Positions 42,752 through 51,302 of a stretch of 64,000 nucleotides of DNA are shown one piece after another (within the stretch, counting starts at the first letter, position 1; every line of letters begins with the position of its first letter). The notes under the pieces were generated by a model, which saw only the letters and a list, made by a program, of their open reading frames with translations, had not been told where the DNA came from and made no database searches. Origin of the DNA: JAPPHY01 sp034423135 (lineage in GTDB: Bacteria; Chloroflexota; Dehalococcoidia; Lucifugimonadales; UBA2985). Position numbers and translations under genes: made by a program. The stretch lies in the NCBI GenBank assembly GCA_034423135.1, contig DAOUJC010000008.1, forward strand, positions 186,001 to 250,000, in the 5' to 3' direction.

Positions 42752-43852
42752 CTAGGTGTTGAACAGGAAGTTGATTACGTCGCCGTCCTGGACCTCGTAG
42801 GTCTTGCCCTCCAGGCGCAGCAGACCGCGCTTTCGCCCTTCCGGCAGCCCTCCGCACTCGATCAGGTGGTCGTAGGAGATGACCTCAGCGCGGATGAACC
42901 CCCGCTCGATGTCGGAGTGTATCTTGCCGGCTGCTTTCACGGCAGGTGTGTGCCGGTCGATTGTCCACGCACGCACCTCGTCGGGGCCGACGGTGAAGAA
43001 GGAGACCAGCCCCAGCAGCGCGTAGGAGGCCCGAATGGCGCGATTGAGCGCCGGTTCCTGCAGTCCCATCGCCTCGCGAAGCTCACCAGCCTCGTCGTCC
43101 TCCATCTCGGCAAGCTCCATCTCCAGCTTGCCGCACAGCACGACAACCTCGACGCCTGGCCTGCCGTAGCGCGTCCTCAGCTCCTCCTCAATCTCCGGCG
43201 CACTGGCCGCGTCCTCCTCGCCAATGTTCCAGAGGATGAGCAGAGGCTTGGCGGTGAGGAAACCGAAGTTGGCGAGCAGCCTGCGCTCCTCGTCGGAGAT
43301 GTCCTGCTCTCGGATGGGCGTTTCCCGTTCAAGCTCACCCTTGAGCCTGTCCAGGGTGTTGCGCTCCCTCAGCCGGGCCTCTCTCTCGCCGGCTCTCGCG
43401 CCCTTGAGCTCGGACTCCAGTCGTTCCACGCGGCGCTCGAGTATCGCCAGGTCTGCGAAGGCCAGCTCCAGGTCCATGACTGCCAGATCGCGGTGTGGGT
43501 CGACCTCGCCCTCCTCGTGCGGCACGGTGGGATCCCGGAACGCTCTGACCACGTGCAGGAGCGCGTCCGTAGTCTGCAACAGGTTCAGGAGCTCTCCGGC
43601 GATACCCTGCGAGCGACCAGACCCCTCAGGCGCGCGGGGGAAGTCAACGTATCGAACCTCCGCGGGCACAGTCCTGCGGGGCTTGAACATCGCGACCAGC
43701 GGAGCGAGCCTTCCATCCTGCACCTTGGACACGCCCAGGTTCGGCTTTCTCGCGGACGCCGCCGCGGGGCCGACGTCGGCAGAGCCGCGACTCAGCGCGT
43801 TGAAGAGCGTGGTCTTGCCGCTCCTCGGAAGGCCTACGAGTCCAACTTCCAA
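42752..43852 (-). CDS. ychF: Obg-like ATPase YchF
   Basis: A 366-residue P-loop protein opening MEVGLVGLPRSGKTTLFNAL. A coiled-coil region follows (about residues 125-195, rich in Glu, Arg and Leu) and then a C-terminal TGS domain (SFFTVGPDEVRAWTIDRHT to VQDGDVINFLFN). The G4 motif reads LILWNIGEEDA rather than NKxD, as expected for the ATP-preferring YchF/OLA1 family. TTG start. It lies 26 bases before hemW and 29 bases after the kinase. Confidence 0.93.
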   Translation of the reverse strand: MEVGLVGLPRSGKTTLFNALSRGSADVGPAAASARKPNLGVSKVQDGRLAPLVAMFKPRRTVPAEVRYVDFPRAPEGSGRSQGIAGELLNLLQTTDALLHVVRAFRDPTVPHEEGEVDPHRDLAVMDLELAFADLAILERRVERLESELKGARAGEREARLRERNTLDRLKGELERETPIREQDISDEERRLLANFGFLTAKPLLILWNIGEEDAASAPEIEEELRTRYGRPGVEVVVLCGKLEMELAEMEDDEAGELREAMGLQEPALNRAIRASYALLGLVSFFTVGPDEVRAWTIDRHTPAVKAAGKIHSDIERGFIRAEVISYDHLIECGGLPEGRKRGLLRLEGKTYEVQDGDVINFLFNT

Positions 43853-43881
43853 CCTGGAGGCTCACTCCGCGACGAGTGGGA

Positions 43882-46194
43882 TCACTCCACCGCGTAGAGA
43901 TTGCCGTCCTTTGAGGCGAGGTAGAGCGTGCCGTCTGCAAGTACCGGCACTGAGGTGATGCTCTCAGCTATGGGCATAGACCACAGCTCCTGCCCGGTGT
44001 CACGATCCAGGGAGCGCAGGTTGCCCTTGCTGTCGGTTATGAGAATCTTGTTCTCCACCAGGGTTGGCGTGGAGAGCTTGTCGGCCCCGGAACTGAAGAC
44101 CCACACTCGCTTCCCGGTCAACCTGTCGATGGCGTGCAGTCGACCGCCTTCCACTGGAACGTAAATCACGTTAGCATCCACGGCCGGGGTGGTCTCGATC
44201 ACGGCGCCGGTGCGGTACACCCACTCGACACCCTTCGGCAGGCCCGGGTGATCGGTCATCCCCCACAGCCACATCTGCAGCCGGAACCTGTACCAGCGGC
44301 TGTAGAACAGCACTTCCTCCTCAAGGAGGTTGACACCCGTCACAAGGCCGTTTCGGTATGCAACATAGGTCATGTCCTCCATGATCACGGGGGAGGCCAT
44401 GACCAGGCGGTTGAAGCCTCGGAACGAGAACCTGCGCTTTCCGGTGTCCGTGTCGTATATGGTGACGCGTCCGTCGAAGGACGACACCACCAGAATGTTG
44501 TCTGAAAGCGCGGCCGTATTGTCGATCCAGTCCCGCGTTTCGTGCGACCATCGCTCCTCGCCGGTGAGCGCGTCCAGAGCGTAGATCCGGCCATCGTTAG
44601 AGCCGATGAAGACCTGGCCGTCCTTGACCAACGGCGATCCGGTTGTGGGGTTTTCCTCGGTCTTGAACTCCCAGACCATGGCGCCGGTATCCGCATCCAA
44701 TGCGATAACTCGCTTGTTCCTGAGTCCCACGTAGACCATCCCGCCGGCTACCGCAGGAGACGAATCCAGCGGGGCGACAGTCGGGTGCTCCCAGATTATG
44801 CTTCCGTCGCTGGGGTTCAGCGCCACAACCCGGTTATCCTGAGTGCTCAGGTAGAGCCGGCCGTCCTTGAGCGCAGGCGTGGACTCGATCGGGTCCTCGG
44901 TCTCAAACACCCACTTGACTTCACCTGCGATGTCCGCGCTCTCTCCGGGTATCGGGTTTGGCCCCTCAGAGACACGGTAGATCATGGCCCACTCGCCGGG
45001 GCCGGACTCTGCCGTGATGTCGGTGGCAGGGGCGGGAAGAGGTACGGTGATGTTCATGTACTGGATGACCATAACGGTTGCTATGGCCGCCAGCGCGGCG
45101 CCAACCAGGCTCTTTCTGAGTCTGACGAACTTGCTCCTCCTGATCGCCCGCTCCTCCGTGGTCGCCACCTCCTGCCCTTCAGGGGCAGCGACGCGGTTCA
45201 GCTCGGCCCAGCAGCCTGCGCACCACGTTGCGTCTGCGGGGCTTCTGTACCCGCAAATCGTGCAGATGACGAGCGGCTTTTCCTCCACGGGAAAGTTCGA
45301 CTTTTCCACGCCTTCCATGCCCGGAAGCTCGCTCTGCAGCTCCACCTCATGGACGATGTCGAACGGCACACTCTCCGTATCCGCAACGGGCGCAGCAGCC
45401 GCAAGCGCGTTTACGAACGAGCTCGGGGTCGCGTACCTGCGCTCCGGATGTGAAGCCAGCGCCCTGAGGATTATGGAGTCCAGGTACTTGGGCAAATTGG
45501 GGTTCACGCTGCTTGGCAGCGGGGGAAACGTCGTCAGCTGCCTGGCCTTTACGGCGCCGCGCTCCAGCGCATTGAAGGGCACTGTGCCGGTCAGCATGTC
45601 GTAGGCCAGCACCCCCATCGAATAGACGTCCGAAAGGAGGTTTGGCGGCGAGGCCTGGCCCATTTCCGGTGCCGTGTAGGTGGGTAGAGGGGTGTTGAGA
45701 GACAGTCGCACACCTACGGGAGCGCCTTCGCCCAGCACAACGATACCGAAGTCGCTTAGCACCAACTGCCCGGTCTCCGGGTCCACGAATATGTTGCCGG
45801 GGCGGATGTCGCCGTGGTGGATGCCTTCGGCGTGTGCGGCCTCCACCGCGGCCGCAACCTGCCTCAGAATTGTCATCGCCTGAGCGGCAGTCACAGGATG
45901 CTGCATCCACTGGCGCAGCGTGGGCCACGATACGTACTGCATCGCCACCCAGTGGAGGTTGCCGTCACTCTCGTACCGATAGGCGGGGAGGATGTTGGGA
46001 TGGCGCAGGGCTGCCACCCCCTCCATCTCTCGGGCGAACCGCTCCATCAGCGCCTCGTCGGCGGTGACGTAGGGACGAAACACCTTCAGGGCAACAAATC
46101 CCTCTTGCCCGGGGTCCTGCGCCCGATATACGGTGGCCAGGCCGGTGCTGCCCACCTGCTCCAGAAGAACGTACCTGCTTATGGTTCTCTGCAT
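43882..46194 (-). CDS. Membrane Ser/Thr protein kinase with zinc ribbon and PQQ-type beta-propeller sensor
   Basis: A 770-residue receptor kinase. The N-terminal kinase domain has Lys37 (VALKVF), catalytic HHGDIRPGN (Asp129, Arg of HRD replaced by Gly) and DFG at 148-150, with a loose Gly-loop (GSTGLATV). A zinc ribbon follows (C311/C314/C325/C328), then one membrane helix (about 362-380). An external domain of about 380 residues has repeated blades such as GRLYLSTQDNRVVALNPSDG and DGQVFIGSNDGRIYALDALTG. The propeller may sense a ligand or cell-wall state. It heads the ychF-hemW-selB-nurA-herA run. Confidence 0.9.
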   Translation of the reverse strand: MQRTISRYVLLEQVGSTGLATVYRAQDPGQEGFVALKVFRPYVTADEALMERFAREMEGVAALRHPNILPAYRYESDGNLHWVAMQYVSWPTLRQWMQHPVTAAQAMTILRQVAAAVEAAHAEGIHHGDIRPGNIFVDPETGQLVLSDFGIVVLGEGAPVGVRLSLNTPLPTYTAPEMGQASPPNLLSDVYSMGVLAYDMLTGTVPFNALERGAVKARQLTTFPPLPSSVNPNLPKYLDSIILRALASHPERRYATPSSFVNALAAAAPVADTESVPFDIVHEVELQSELPGMEGVEKSNFPVEEKPLVICTICGYRSPADATWCAGCWAELNRVAAPEGQEVATTEERAIRRSKFVRLRKSLVGAALAAIATVMVIQYMNITVPLPAPATDITAESGPGEWAMIYRVSEGPNPIPGESADIAGEVKWVFETEDPIESTPALKDGRLYLSTQDNRVVALNPSDGSIIWEHPTVAPLDSSPAVAGGMVYVGLRNKRVIALDADTGAMVWEFKTEENPTTGSPLVKDGQVFIGSNDGRIYALDALTGEERWSHETRDWIDNTAALSDNILVVSSFDGRVTIYDTDTGKRRFSFRGFNRLVMASPVIMEDMTYVAYRNGLVTGVNLLEEEVLFYSRWYRFRLQMWLWGMTDHPGLPKGVEWVYRTGAVIETTPAVDANVIYVPVEGGRLHAIDRLTGKRVWVFSSGADKLSTPTLVENKILITDSKGNLRSLDRDTGQELWSMPIAESITSVPVLADGTLYLASKDGNLYAVE

Positions 46195-46287
46195 TCCGCC
46201 TCCGGGCCTCTTTATGGCCCAACTTTGCCTGAATTTGTGCCTTGACCAGCGGCCACCAACACAAGCCCGTGAACTCGACTGGGCGAC

Positions 46288-46548
46288 TTACGGCTTGCCT
46301 GACGACTCATCGCCCTCGTCTACAATCCTGGCTCGGCCCTCCACGAATCGCTTGCCGCCGGTTTCGGACCGCTCGTTCGAGCCGGTCGTGCCTGCCTTGA
46401 CGCCTCCCACAGTTCGCACGAGAAACGCGAGGATGGCCAGGAAGACCGTCGCCACCACAAGCAACAGCAGCGCGCGAAAGAACACCGTGGCCGACGCCAG
46501 GGCCAGCAAGAGCGGAATGGCGATCCTGAGCATTACAGGCAGTGTCAT
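46288..46548 (-). CDS. Small membrane protein upstream of the kinase
   Basis: An 86-residue protein with a hydrophobic N-terminal half able to form one or two helices (LRIAIPLLLALASATVFF, LLLLVVATVFLAILAFLV). A charged, hydrophilic tail ends DEGDESSGKP. It lies 93 bases before the kinase gene on the same strand and divergent from holA. An overlapping plus-strand frame looks less protein-like. No family is recognised. Confidence 0.55.
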   Translation of the reverse strand: MTLPVMLRIAIPLLLALASATVFFRALLLLVVATVFLAILAFLVRTVGGVKAGTTGSNERSETGGKRFVEGRARIVDEGDESSGKP

Positions 46549-46651
46549 TCTGTGGGCGCTCCCGGCACCAAACTCGACTTACGTCGAATCCCTATAACGG
46601 TATATTATACTTGGGCAAGGTTCATTTGGGAATCGCAACACGCAGGGCCAA

Positions 46652-47659
46652 ATGTTACACATTCTCTACGGCACAGACGACTTCTCCATAAGCGAGGAAT
46701 TGGAGCTCCTGAAGTCCCAGGCCGGGCCGGAGGACGTGCTGGACGCCAACCTTTCGCGCGTTCAGGCGTCCGCCTCCACGCTGCAGCAGGTCCAAGCGCT
46801 GTGCAGCACGGTGCCGTTCCTGGCCGACAGGAGGCTCGTGATCGTCGAAGGGCTGCTGTCGCTGTTCGACGGCCGCCGTCCGACCAGGCGCGGCCGCGGT
46901 GCCCAGGACTCCGCATCGGAGTGGCTCGCGCTGGCCGACTTCGTGCCGGACATGCCTCCAACCACCGACCTGGTGCTCCTTGACGGCGCCGTCAACAGGG
47001 GCAACTCGCTGCTGGCCAGGCTGTCGCCGCTCGGCCAGGCCAGGGAGTTTCCTGCGCTGCGGGGCTCGAGGCTGACCGACTGGATACGGGACAGGGCGAA
47101 TGGCGCAGGTTGCGAAATCTCTCGCGAAGGCGTGAGGCTGCTATCTGAGCTGGTGGGAGGCAACCTGTGGACACTGAGCAGCGAGATCGAGAAGCTGTCA
47201 CTCTACTGCAACGGACGCCGCGCCGAGGCCGAGGACATCCGCCTACTGGTACCATTTGCCAACGAGGTCAACGTGTTCAACGCAGTGGACGCGGTGATGG
47301 AACGGCGTTTCCCGGACGCCCTCCGGTCCATGAGACGCCTGATGGACGGAGGCGCAACCGGCACGTACATCGTGGCGATGGTCGCGAGGCAGGTCCGTCT
47401 GCTGCTCCTGACCAAGGAGCTGGAGTCTTCCGGCGTGCCACAGCCGCAAATGGGCTCTCGCCTGGGGGTTACGTCCGAATGGGTGCTGGGCAAGCTGAGG
47501 GAGCAGGCCAGGCGATACTCGGCAACGAGCCTGGAGGCGCTTCATAGGGGTCTGCTAGATACCGACCTCGCGGTCAAGACGGGCCGGATTGCCGAGGGCA
47601 GCGTCGCAGAGTACCTGGTGCAGCAGTTCGCTGCCGTGGGCGGAAGCGCCCGAGTCTGA
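46652..47659 (+). CDS. holA: DNA polymerase III delta subunit
   Basis: A 335-residue clamp-loader subunit. It opens MLHILYGTDDFSISEELELL and has the HolA pattern PFLADRRLVIVEGLL near residues 52-66, and later LLSELVGGNLWTLSSEIEKLSLY. The C-terminal collar helices contain GTYIVAMVARQVRLLLLTKEL. Divergent sequence is normal for this family. It stands alone on the plus strand between two minus-strand runs. Confidence 0.9.
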   Translation: MLHILYGTDDFSISEELELLKSQAGPEDVLDANLSRVQASASTLQQVQALCSTVPFLADRRLVIVEGLLSLFDGRRPTRRGRGAQDSASEWLALADFVPDMPPTTDLVLLDGAVNRGNSLLARLSPLGQAREFPALRGSRLTDWIRDRANGAGCEISREGVRLLSELVGGNLWTLSSEIEKLSLYCNGRRAEAEDIRLLVPFANEVNVFNAVDAVMERRFPDALRSMRRLMDGGATGTYIVAMVARQVRLLLLTKELESSGVPQPQMGSRLGVTSEWVLGKLREQARRYSATSLEALHRGLLDTDLAVKTGRIAEGSVAEYLVQQFAAVGGSARV

Positions 47660-47717
47660 CCCCACACACACAGCAGAGCACAACTCCCTCAGTGCGTACG
47701 CTGGCTGTCCGAGGCTC

Positions 47718-48248
47718 CTAGGGCCATATCTCGCTTACTGCTGCGTCCAGTCTCACGCGCCGGCCGTCGGCAAGTACAACGGTCACCTCACTGGCGAGCG
47801 ACGGGTTGCGCTTGGCCCACCGCATGACCTCACGGGCAGCCGCGTCGCCCTGCTTGGGGTGCTTGCGAGAGAAGTAGTGCGGAACGTCCAGATGGTCCAA
47901 CATCTGACCCGCGTTGGGAAACCGCAGGCCGTCCACCTCATACTGGTGCTTGCCGAGAGCCGAGATGGTGCGCCGGGCTGCGCCTGACGCCCCGTTGTCC
48001 GTCTGCACGGGCACCGCTTCTGCGGCAGGCGATGAGTGGGCCTGCGACACCTGGGAGACCTGCGAAGTCTGAAAGGCGTCTCTCAGCCTGTCAAGTATGT
48101 TGCGCTTCTCCTCAAGCTGGCCCTCCAAGCGGGCCATCCTGACCTCAAGGTTTCGTACCTCGGACTCCAGCTCTCTCTGCAGCTCCAATGCGCTTTCTGC
48201 CATCGCTTCCCTGACCTCTTCCAGGTTGCCGCTTTCGCGCAAGCCCAT
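47718..48248 (-). CDS. Unknown coiled-coil protein behind a repeated-heptamer operator
   Basis: A 176-residue protein not matched to a family. Residues about 8-60 form a strong coiled coil (ELQRELESEVRNLEVRMARL), suggesting dimers or higher oligomers. A low-complexity linker rich in Ser, Gln, Val and Ala follows. The C-terminal about 80 residues (HQYEVDGLRFPNAGQMLDHL onward, with YFSRKHPKQGDAAAREVMRW) form a basic, possibly nucleic-acid-binding domain. Its promoter and leader are covered by TGCCTTA/TAAGGCA heptamers, which hints at a tightly repressed or self-regulated gene. It ends convergent with holA. Confidence 0.7.
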   Translation of the reverse strand: MGLRESGNLEEVREAMAESALELQRELESEVRNLEVRMARLEGQLEEKRNILDRLRDAFQTSQVSQVSQAHSSPAAEAVPVQTDNGASGAARRTISALGKHQYEVDGLRFPNAGQMLDHLDVPHYFSRKHPKQGDAAAREVMRWAKRNPSLASEVTVVLADGRRVRLDAAVSEIWP

Positions 48249-48256
48249 CGCGGCAC

Positions 48257-48377
48257 TGCCTTACAAGTGCCTTAACATTACCATAAGGCAACTTTGCAGT
48301 CAAGAGAATCTACCTGGTGCGTTCTAGGTGTTCTGCCATAAGGCACTGCCTTATCTGCAGGCGATTGCCTTAAGGCA
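48257..48377 (-). promoter_or_regulatory. Operator array: seven TGCCTTA/TAAGGCA heptamers
   Basis: TGCCTTA occurs at 48257-48263, 48268-48274, 48347-48353 and 48366-48372. Its complement TAAGGCA occurs at 48284-48290, 48339-48345 and 48371-48377. They form an inverted pair with a nine-base gap around the -10 box, a pair with a one-base gap, and a fused palindrome TGCCTTAAGGCA. Two more direct copies are 11 bases apart. The site nearest the gene overlaps its weak ribosome-binding region. The 221-base gap between the two minus-strand genes is largely this array. Confidence 0.75.
48275..48303 (-). promoter_or_regulatory. Predicted promoter of the coiled-coil protein gene
   Basis: On the minus strand, TTGACT (48303-48298) and TAATGT (48280-48275) are 17 bases apart. 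One heptamer lies in the spacer and another immediately after the -10 box. The leader would be about 20 bases. Confidence 0.6.
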
Positions 48378-48469
48378 TTCTGAGCGGCGCGTTGAATCAG
48401 CGTCAGGACAGGGTGGCTTCCGATTCCGCGGCAGCTGCTTGGGACGCTCGGAAGGATCGCCGAGGCGGG

Positions 48470-49474
48470 CTACTCCGGGTGCTCGATCCGGTTGTAGCAG
48501 GCGACGTAGTGGCCCGGCTCCACCTCCACCAGTTCCGGTTTGGGGCTGAGCCGGCACTCGTTGGAGGCCTTCGGGCACCTCGGCAGATACGGGCACTGGT
48601 CCGGCATGTCGATCAGGTCCGGAGACGAACCCTCGATCGGCTGGAGAGCCTGCAGCGGCTTGTCAAGCCTGGGAATCGACTGGAGGAGCGCCCACGTGTA
48701 AGGATGAAAGGGACGCCGGAAGAGCGTGATTGTGTCTGCGTACTCCACAACGGAGCCCGCGTACATGACGGCAACCTCCTGGGCAGCCTGTGCGATGACG
48801 CCCATGTCGTGCGTGATGAGCATCACCGCCGAGTGGCGCTCCCGCTGGAGCCTCTTCAGCCTGTCCAGCACGTCCGCCTGCAGCGTGACGTCCAGGTTGG
48901 ACGTGATCTCGTCGGCGATGAGCACGCGTGGGTTCCAGGCCATCGCCATAGCGATCATGACGCGCTGCGCCTGGCCGCCGCTGAGCTGGAAGGGGTACAG
49001 CTTCATTACGTTGGCCGGCGACGGCAGGTCAAGCTCGGTCAGCAGTTGCACCGACCGGTCCCTGGCCTCGGCCTTGCCCATGTAGCCGTGCGCAAGCAGC
49101 GCCTCCTCCATGTGCGAGCCTATGGTGATCAACGGGTTGAGCGCCGCAACCGGCTCCTGGAAGATGATGGCAATGTCCTTGCCTCTGATCTGCCTCAGCT
49201 TCTCATTGTCCATCTTCAGGATGTCCTGGCCTTCGAAGCGTATGGCGCCGGAGACTGTGCGCCCGGGATGGGGAAGCAGCCTCAGAATCGAGAGCGCCGT
49301 CACCGATTTGCCTGAGCCGCTCTCTCCAACGATTCCAAGAATGCTGTCCTCCTTCAGCGAGAGGTTCACGCCGTTAACGGCCTTTACCTCGCCCTCCTTG
49401 GTGAAGAAGGAGGTATGCAGGTCCTCGATGCGAAGGATTTCTCGCTTGGGGGAAGCGGTCTCGGCGCCGGTCAT
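48470..49474 (-). CDS. Orphan oligopeptide/dipeptide ABC transporter ATP-binding protein (DppD/OppD-like)
   Basis: A 334-residue ATPase with Walker A GESGSGKS, signature LSGGQAQRVMIAMAMAWNP, and Walker B LIADEITSNLDVT (Thr-to-Ser/Asn variant of DEPTTALD). The C-terminal oligopeptide-transporter region contains the cysteines CPYLPRCPKASNEC that bind an iron-sulfur cluster in relatives, followed by EPGHYVACY. Neither permeases, binding protein nor a DppF partner is adjacent, so it may serve a transporter elsewhere or be left from a lost operon. ATG 49474 is chosen; the frame is open upstream but looks non-coding. Confidence 0.87.
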   Translation of the reverse strand: MTGAETASPKREILRIEDLHTSFFTKEGEVKAVNGVNLSLKEDSILGIVGESGSGKSVTALSILRLLPHPGRTVSGAIRFEGQDILKMDNEKLRQIRGKDIAIIFQEPVAALNPLITIGSHMEEALLAHGYMGKAEARDRSVQLLTELDLPSPANVMKLYPFQLSGGQAQRVMIAMAMAWNPRVLIADEITSNLDVTLQADVLDRLKRLQRERHSAVMLITHDMGVIAQAAQEVAVMYAGSVVEYADTITLFRRPFHPYTWALLQSIPRLDKPLQALQPIEGSSPDLIDMPDQCPYLPRCPKASNECRLSPKPELVEVEPGHYVACYNRIEHPE

Positions 49475-49742
49475 GCTGCTTGTCAATTCACTCAACCTCA
49501 CGTTCGCTCGCGACCGGCGACGTAACCGGCCCGTAGAGCGCGCTGAAGACGTCGCGTCTGAGTCTTGCACCGGCACGCGCCAAAGTCAAGCCTCCTGGGG
49601 CGTAGCGGGCCCCATCATCATCCCGGAGGGCGATGCGAAACCCGCGGGAGAGAGCTACATTATGTAAAATGCGGCCCTTTTCTGTGCTCAGTACACGACA
49701 TAACAACTATAGGGCGAAGCAAGATGTGTCTTGCCCTATTCC
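49475..49742. other. 268-base intergenic stretch
   Basis: No convincing gene is seen here. A minus-strand frame of 72 codons (49706-49488) ends 13 bases before the ABC ATPase gene, but its product matches nothing and its composition is not protein-like. The right end holds the hairpin listed separately. The part around 49670-49710 is rich in A and T. Confidence 0.5.
49709..49739 (-). terminator. Hairpin after the 113-residue protein gene
   Basis: GCAAGA (49719-49724) and TCTTGC (49729-49734) pair around TGTG, and outer ATAGG/CCTAT pair with a short bulge. It starts four bases after the stop codon of the minus-strand gene, which fits a terminator, though no clear run of U follows. Confidence 0.45.
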
Positions 49743-50084
49743 CTAGGAAACGGCTATATAGCCCATCCCGTCGTTGCGCTCATCGATCGACCCCATGTAC
49801 ACGAACTCGCCGTCAGCCGTCACCTTGCGCGCGGTCCCGTCGTCGAAGTCGATGTGCACCGTGCCGCCCTCGCACTCCACTGAAATGCGCTCTCCGCTGC
49901 GCGACGCAAGCCTCCTGGGCGTCGAGTCGATAATGTTGCCCGGGCCATTGGTGAACACCATCCACGGCACCATGGAATCGGCCTGCAGCAGGCTGCTTGC
50001 GTTGGCGGCGTCCAGAATGGTCAGTCCATCCGGTGTGCAGTTGAAGAACGGCCTTGCCGGCATTCCCTCGTTTTCTGTGGTCAT
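49743..50084 (-). CDS. Unknown 113-residue protein
   Basis: A soluble protein beginning TTENEGMPARPFFNCTPDG and ending in beta-rich segments (ISVECEGGTVHIDFDDGTA, then EFVYMGSIDERNDGMGYIAV). No signal peptide, helix or known domain is seen. AGAGGAG stands six bases before the ATG, which supports real translation. It follows hflX after 33 bases and ends at a hairpin, so it is probably the last gene of the dapF-dapL-hflX run. Confidence 0.65.
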   Translation of the reverse strand: MTTENEGMPARPFFNCTPDGLTILDAANASSLLQADSMVPWMVFTNGPGNIIDSTPRRLASRSGERISVECEGGTVHIDFDDGTARKVTADGEFVYMGSIDERNDGMGYIAVS

Positions 50085-50117
50085 ATGTCTCCTCTCGGAC
50101 AGAAATCTTGTATTGGC

Positions 50118-51281
50118 TCAAATTCGCCCAGAGAGGCCCCTCTGACCCCTCCGGTAGTCCAACAGGTCTACCGTGGCATTGAGAAGCCCCTCCAGCCCCC
50201 ACCCCTTGGCCGCCGAAACCACGACGACTCTGTGATGGTCGACCGCGGCCTGCAAGCGCCGGGCGTATTCGCCCGTCTCTTGATCTTCCGCAAGAAGGTC
50301 AACCTTGTTCAGCACCAGAATGCGGTTCGCCTCGTCGTCAAGCTGCAAGTCCGACAGCATCTCGTTCACTACCTGCGCCTGCTCGGCGGCGTTCTGATGC
50401 GTTATGTCAATTACGTGGAGCACCACGTCGGCTCCCTCAAGCTCCTCCAGCGTGGCTCTGAACGCGGCCACAAGCGCCGGCGGTAGCTTCTGTATGAATC
50501 CCACGGTATCGGTCAGCAGAAACGACCGGCCGTTCGCGGTCCTGATCCTTCTTGTCACGGGGTCCAGCGTGGAGAACAGCTTGTCCTCGGCGGCTACGCC
50601 CGCGTTGCTCAGGGCGTTCAGCAGCGTGCTCTTGCCCGCGTTCGTGTAGCCCACAAGCGCGACCACCGGCACGCCCTCGCGTTCCCTGCGCCTGCGGTAC
50701 AGCGAGCGGTGTGTGCGAACCTGCTCCAGGTCTCGCTTGAGCCTCTGGATGCGGTTGCGCACCATTCGCCTGTCGGTCTCAAGCTGCGTCTCGCCTGGGC
50801 CTCGCGTGCCGATTCCACCGCCCAGGCGCTCCAGGTGCGACCACTGGCCCACCAGCCGCGGCAGCAGATACTCGTGCTGCGCCAGCTCAACCTGCAAGCG
50901 CCCCTCGCGCGTCTGCGCACGACCAGCGAACACGTCCAGGATGAGCGCGGTGCGATCGATTACCTTTGTGCTGAGCGCGCCCTCCAGGTTGCGCTGCTGC
51001 GTGGGCGTGAGTTCATCATCGAAGATGGCGACGTCGGCGTCCGTAGTCTCGCGCAGGGACTTGAGCTCCTCCAGCTTGCCCTTGCCAAGGTAGGAGTTGG
51101 TCTGCCTGTCAAGACGCTGGCTGAGCGTGCTGACGACTTCTGCGCCCGCCGTGCGGGCCAGCATACCAAGCTCCGTCAGTGAGTCCTCGACGGGCCACAG
51201 GCTGCGGCCACCCCGGGTCTCGACACCTACGAGGATGGCTCTCTCAGGGCGGACTCTGGTCTCAACGGCTGTCTTCGGCAC
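50118..51281 (-). CDS. hflX: GTPase HflX
   Basis: A 387-residue ribosome-associated GTPase that splits stalled ribosomes. The N-terminal part contains the HflX signature YLGKGKLEEL, DDELTPTQQRNLE and the loop GGGIGTRGPGETQLETDRR. The G domain has GYTNAGKSTLLNAL (G1), DTVGFIQKLP (G3) and LNKVDLL (G4). The C-terminal domain is short. GTG start. It lies 21 bases after dapL. Confidence 0.95.
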   Translation of the reverse strand: MPKTAVETRVRPERAILVGVETRGGRSLWPVEDSLTELGMLARTAGAEVVSTLSQRLDRQTNSYLGKGKLEELKSLRETTDADVAIFDDELTPTQQRNLEGALSTKVIDRTALILDVFAGRAQTREGRLQVELAQHEYLLPRLVGQWSHLERLGGGIGTRGPGETQLETDRRMVRNRIQRLKRDLEQVRTHRSLYRRRREREGVPVVALVGYTNAGKSTLLNALSNAGVAAEDKLFSTLDPVTRRIRTANGRSFLLTDTVGFIQKLPPALVAAFRATLEELEGADVVLHVIDITHQNAAEQAQVVNEMLSDLQLDDEANRILVLNKVDLLAEDQETGEYARRLQAAVDHHRVVVVSAAKGWGLEGLLNATVDLLDYRRGQRGLSGRI

Positions 51282-51302
51282 CGCGCCGGCTCCTCTCGCA
51301 GG

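Noticed and set aside
42707..43897. A 396-codon plus-strand frame opposite ychF.
   Set aside because: It is antisense to a complete YchF with all its motifs.
49488..49706. A 72-codon minus-strand frame before the orphan peptide-ABC ATPase, considered as a permease remnant.
   Set aside because: It has no hydrophobic segments and no resemblance to DppB/DppC ends.
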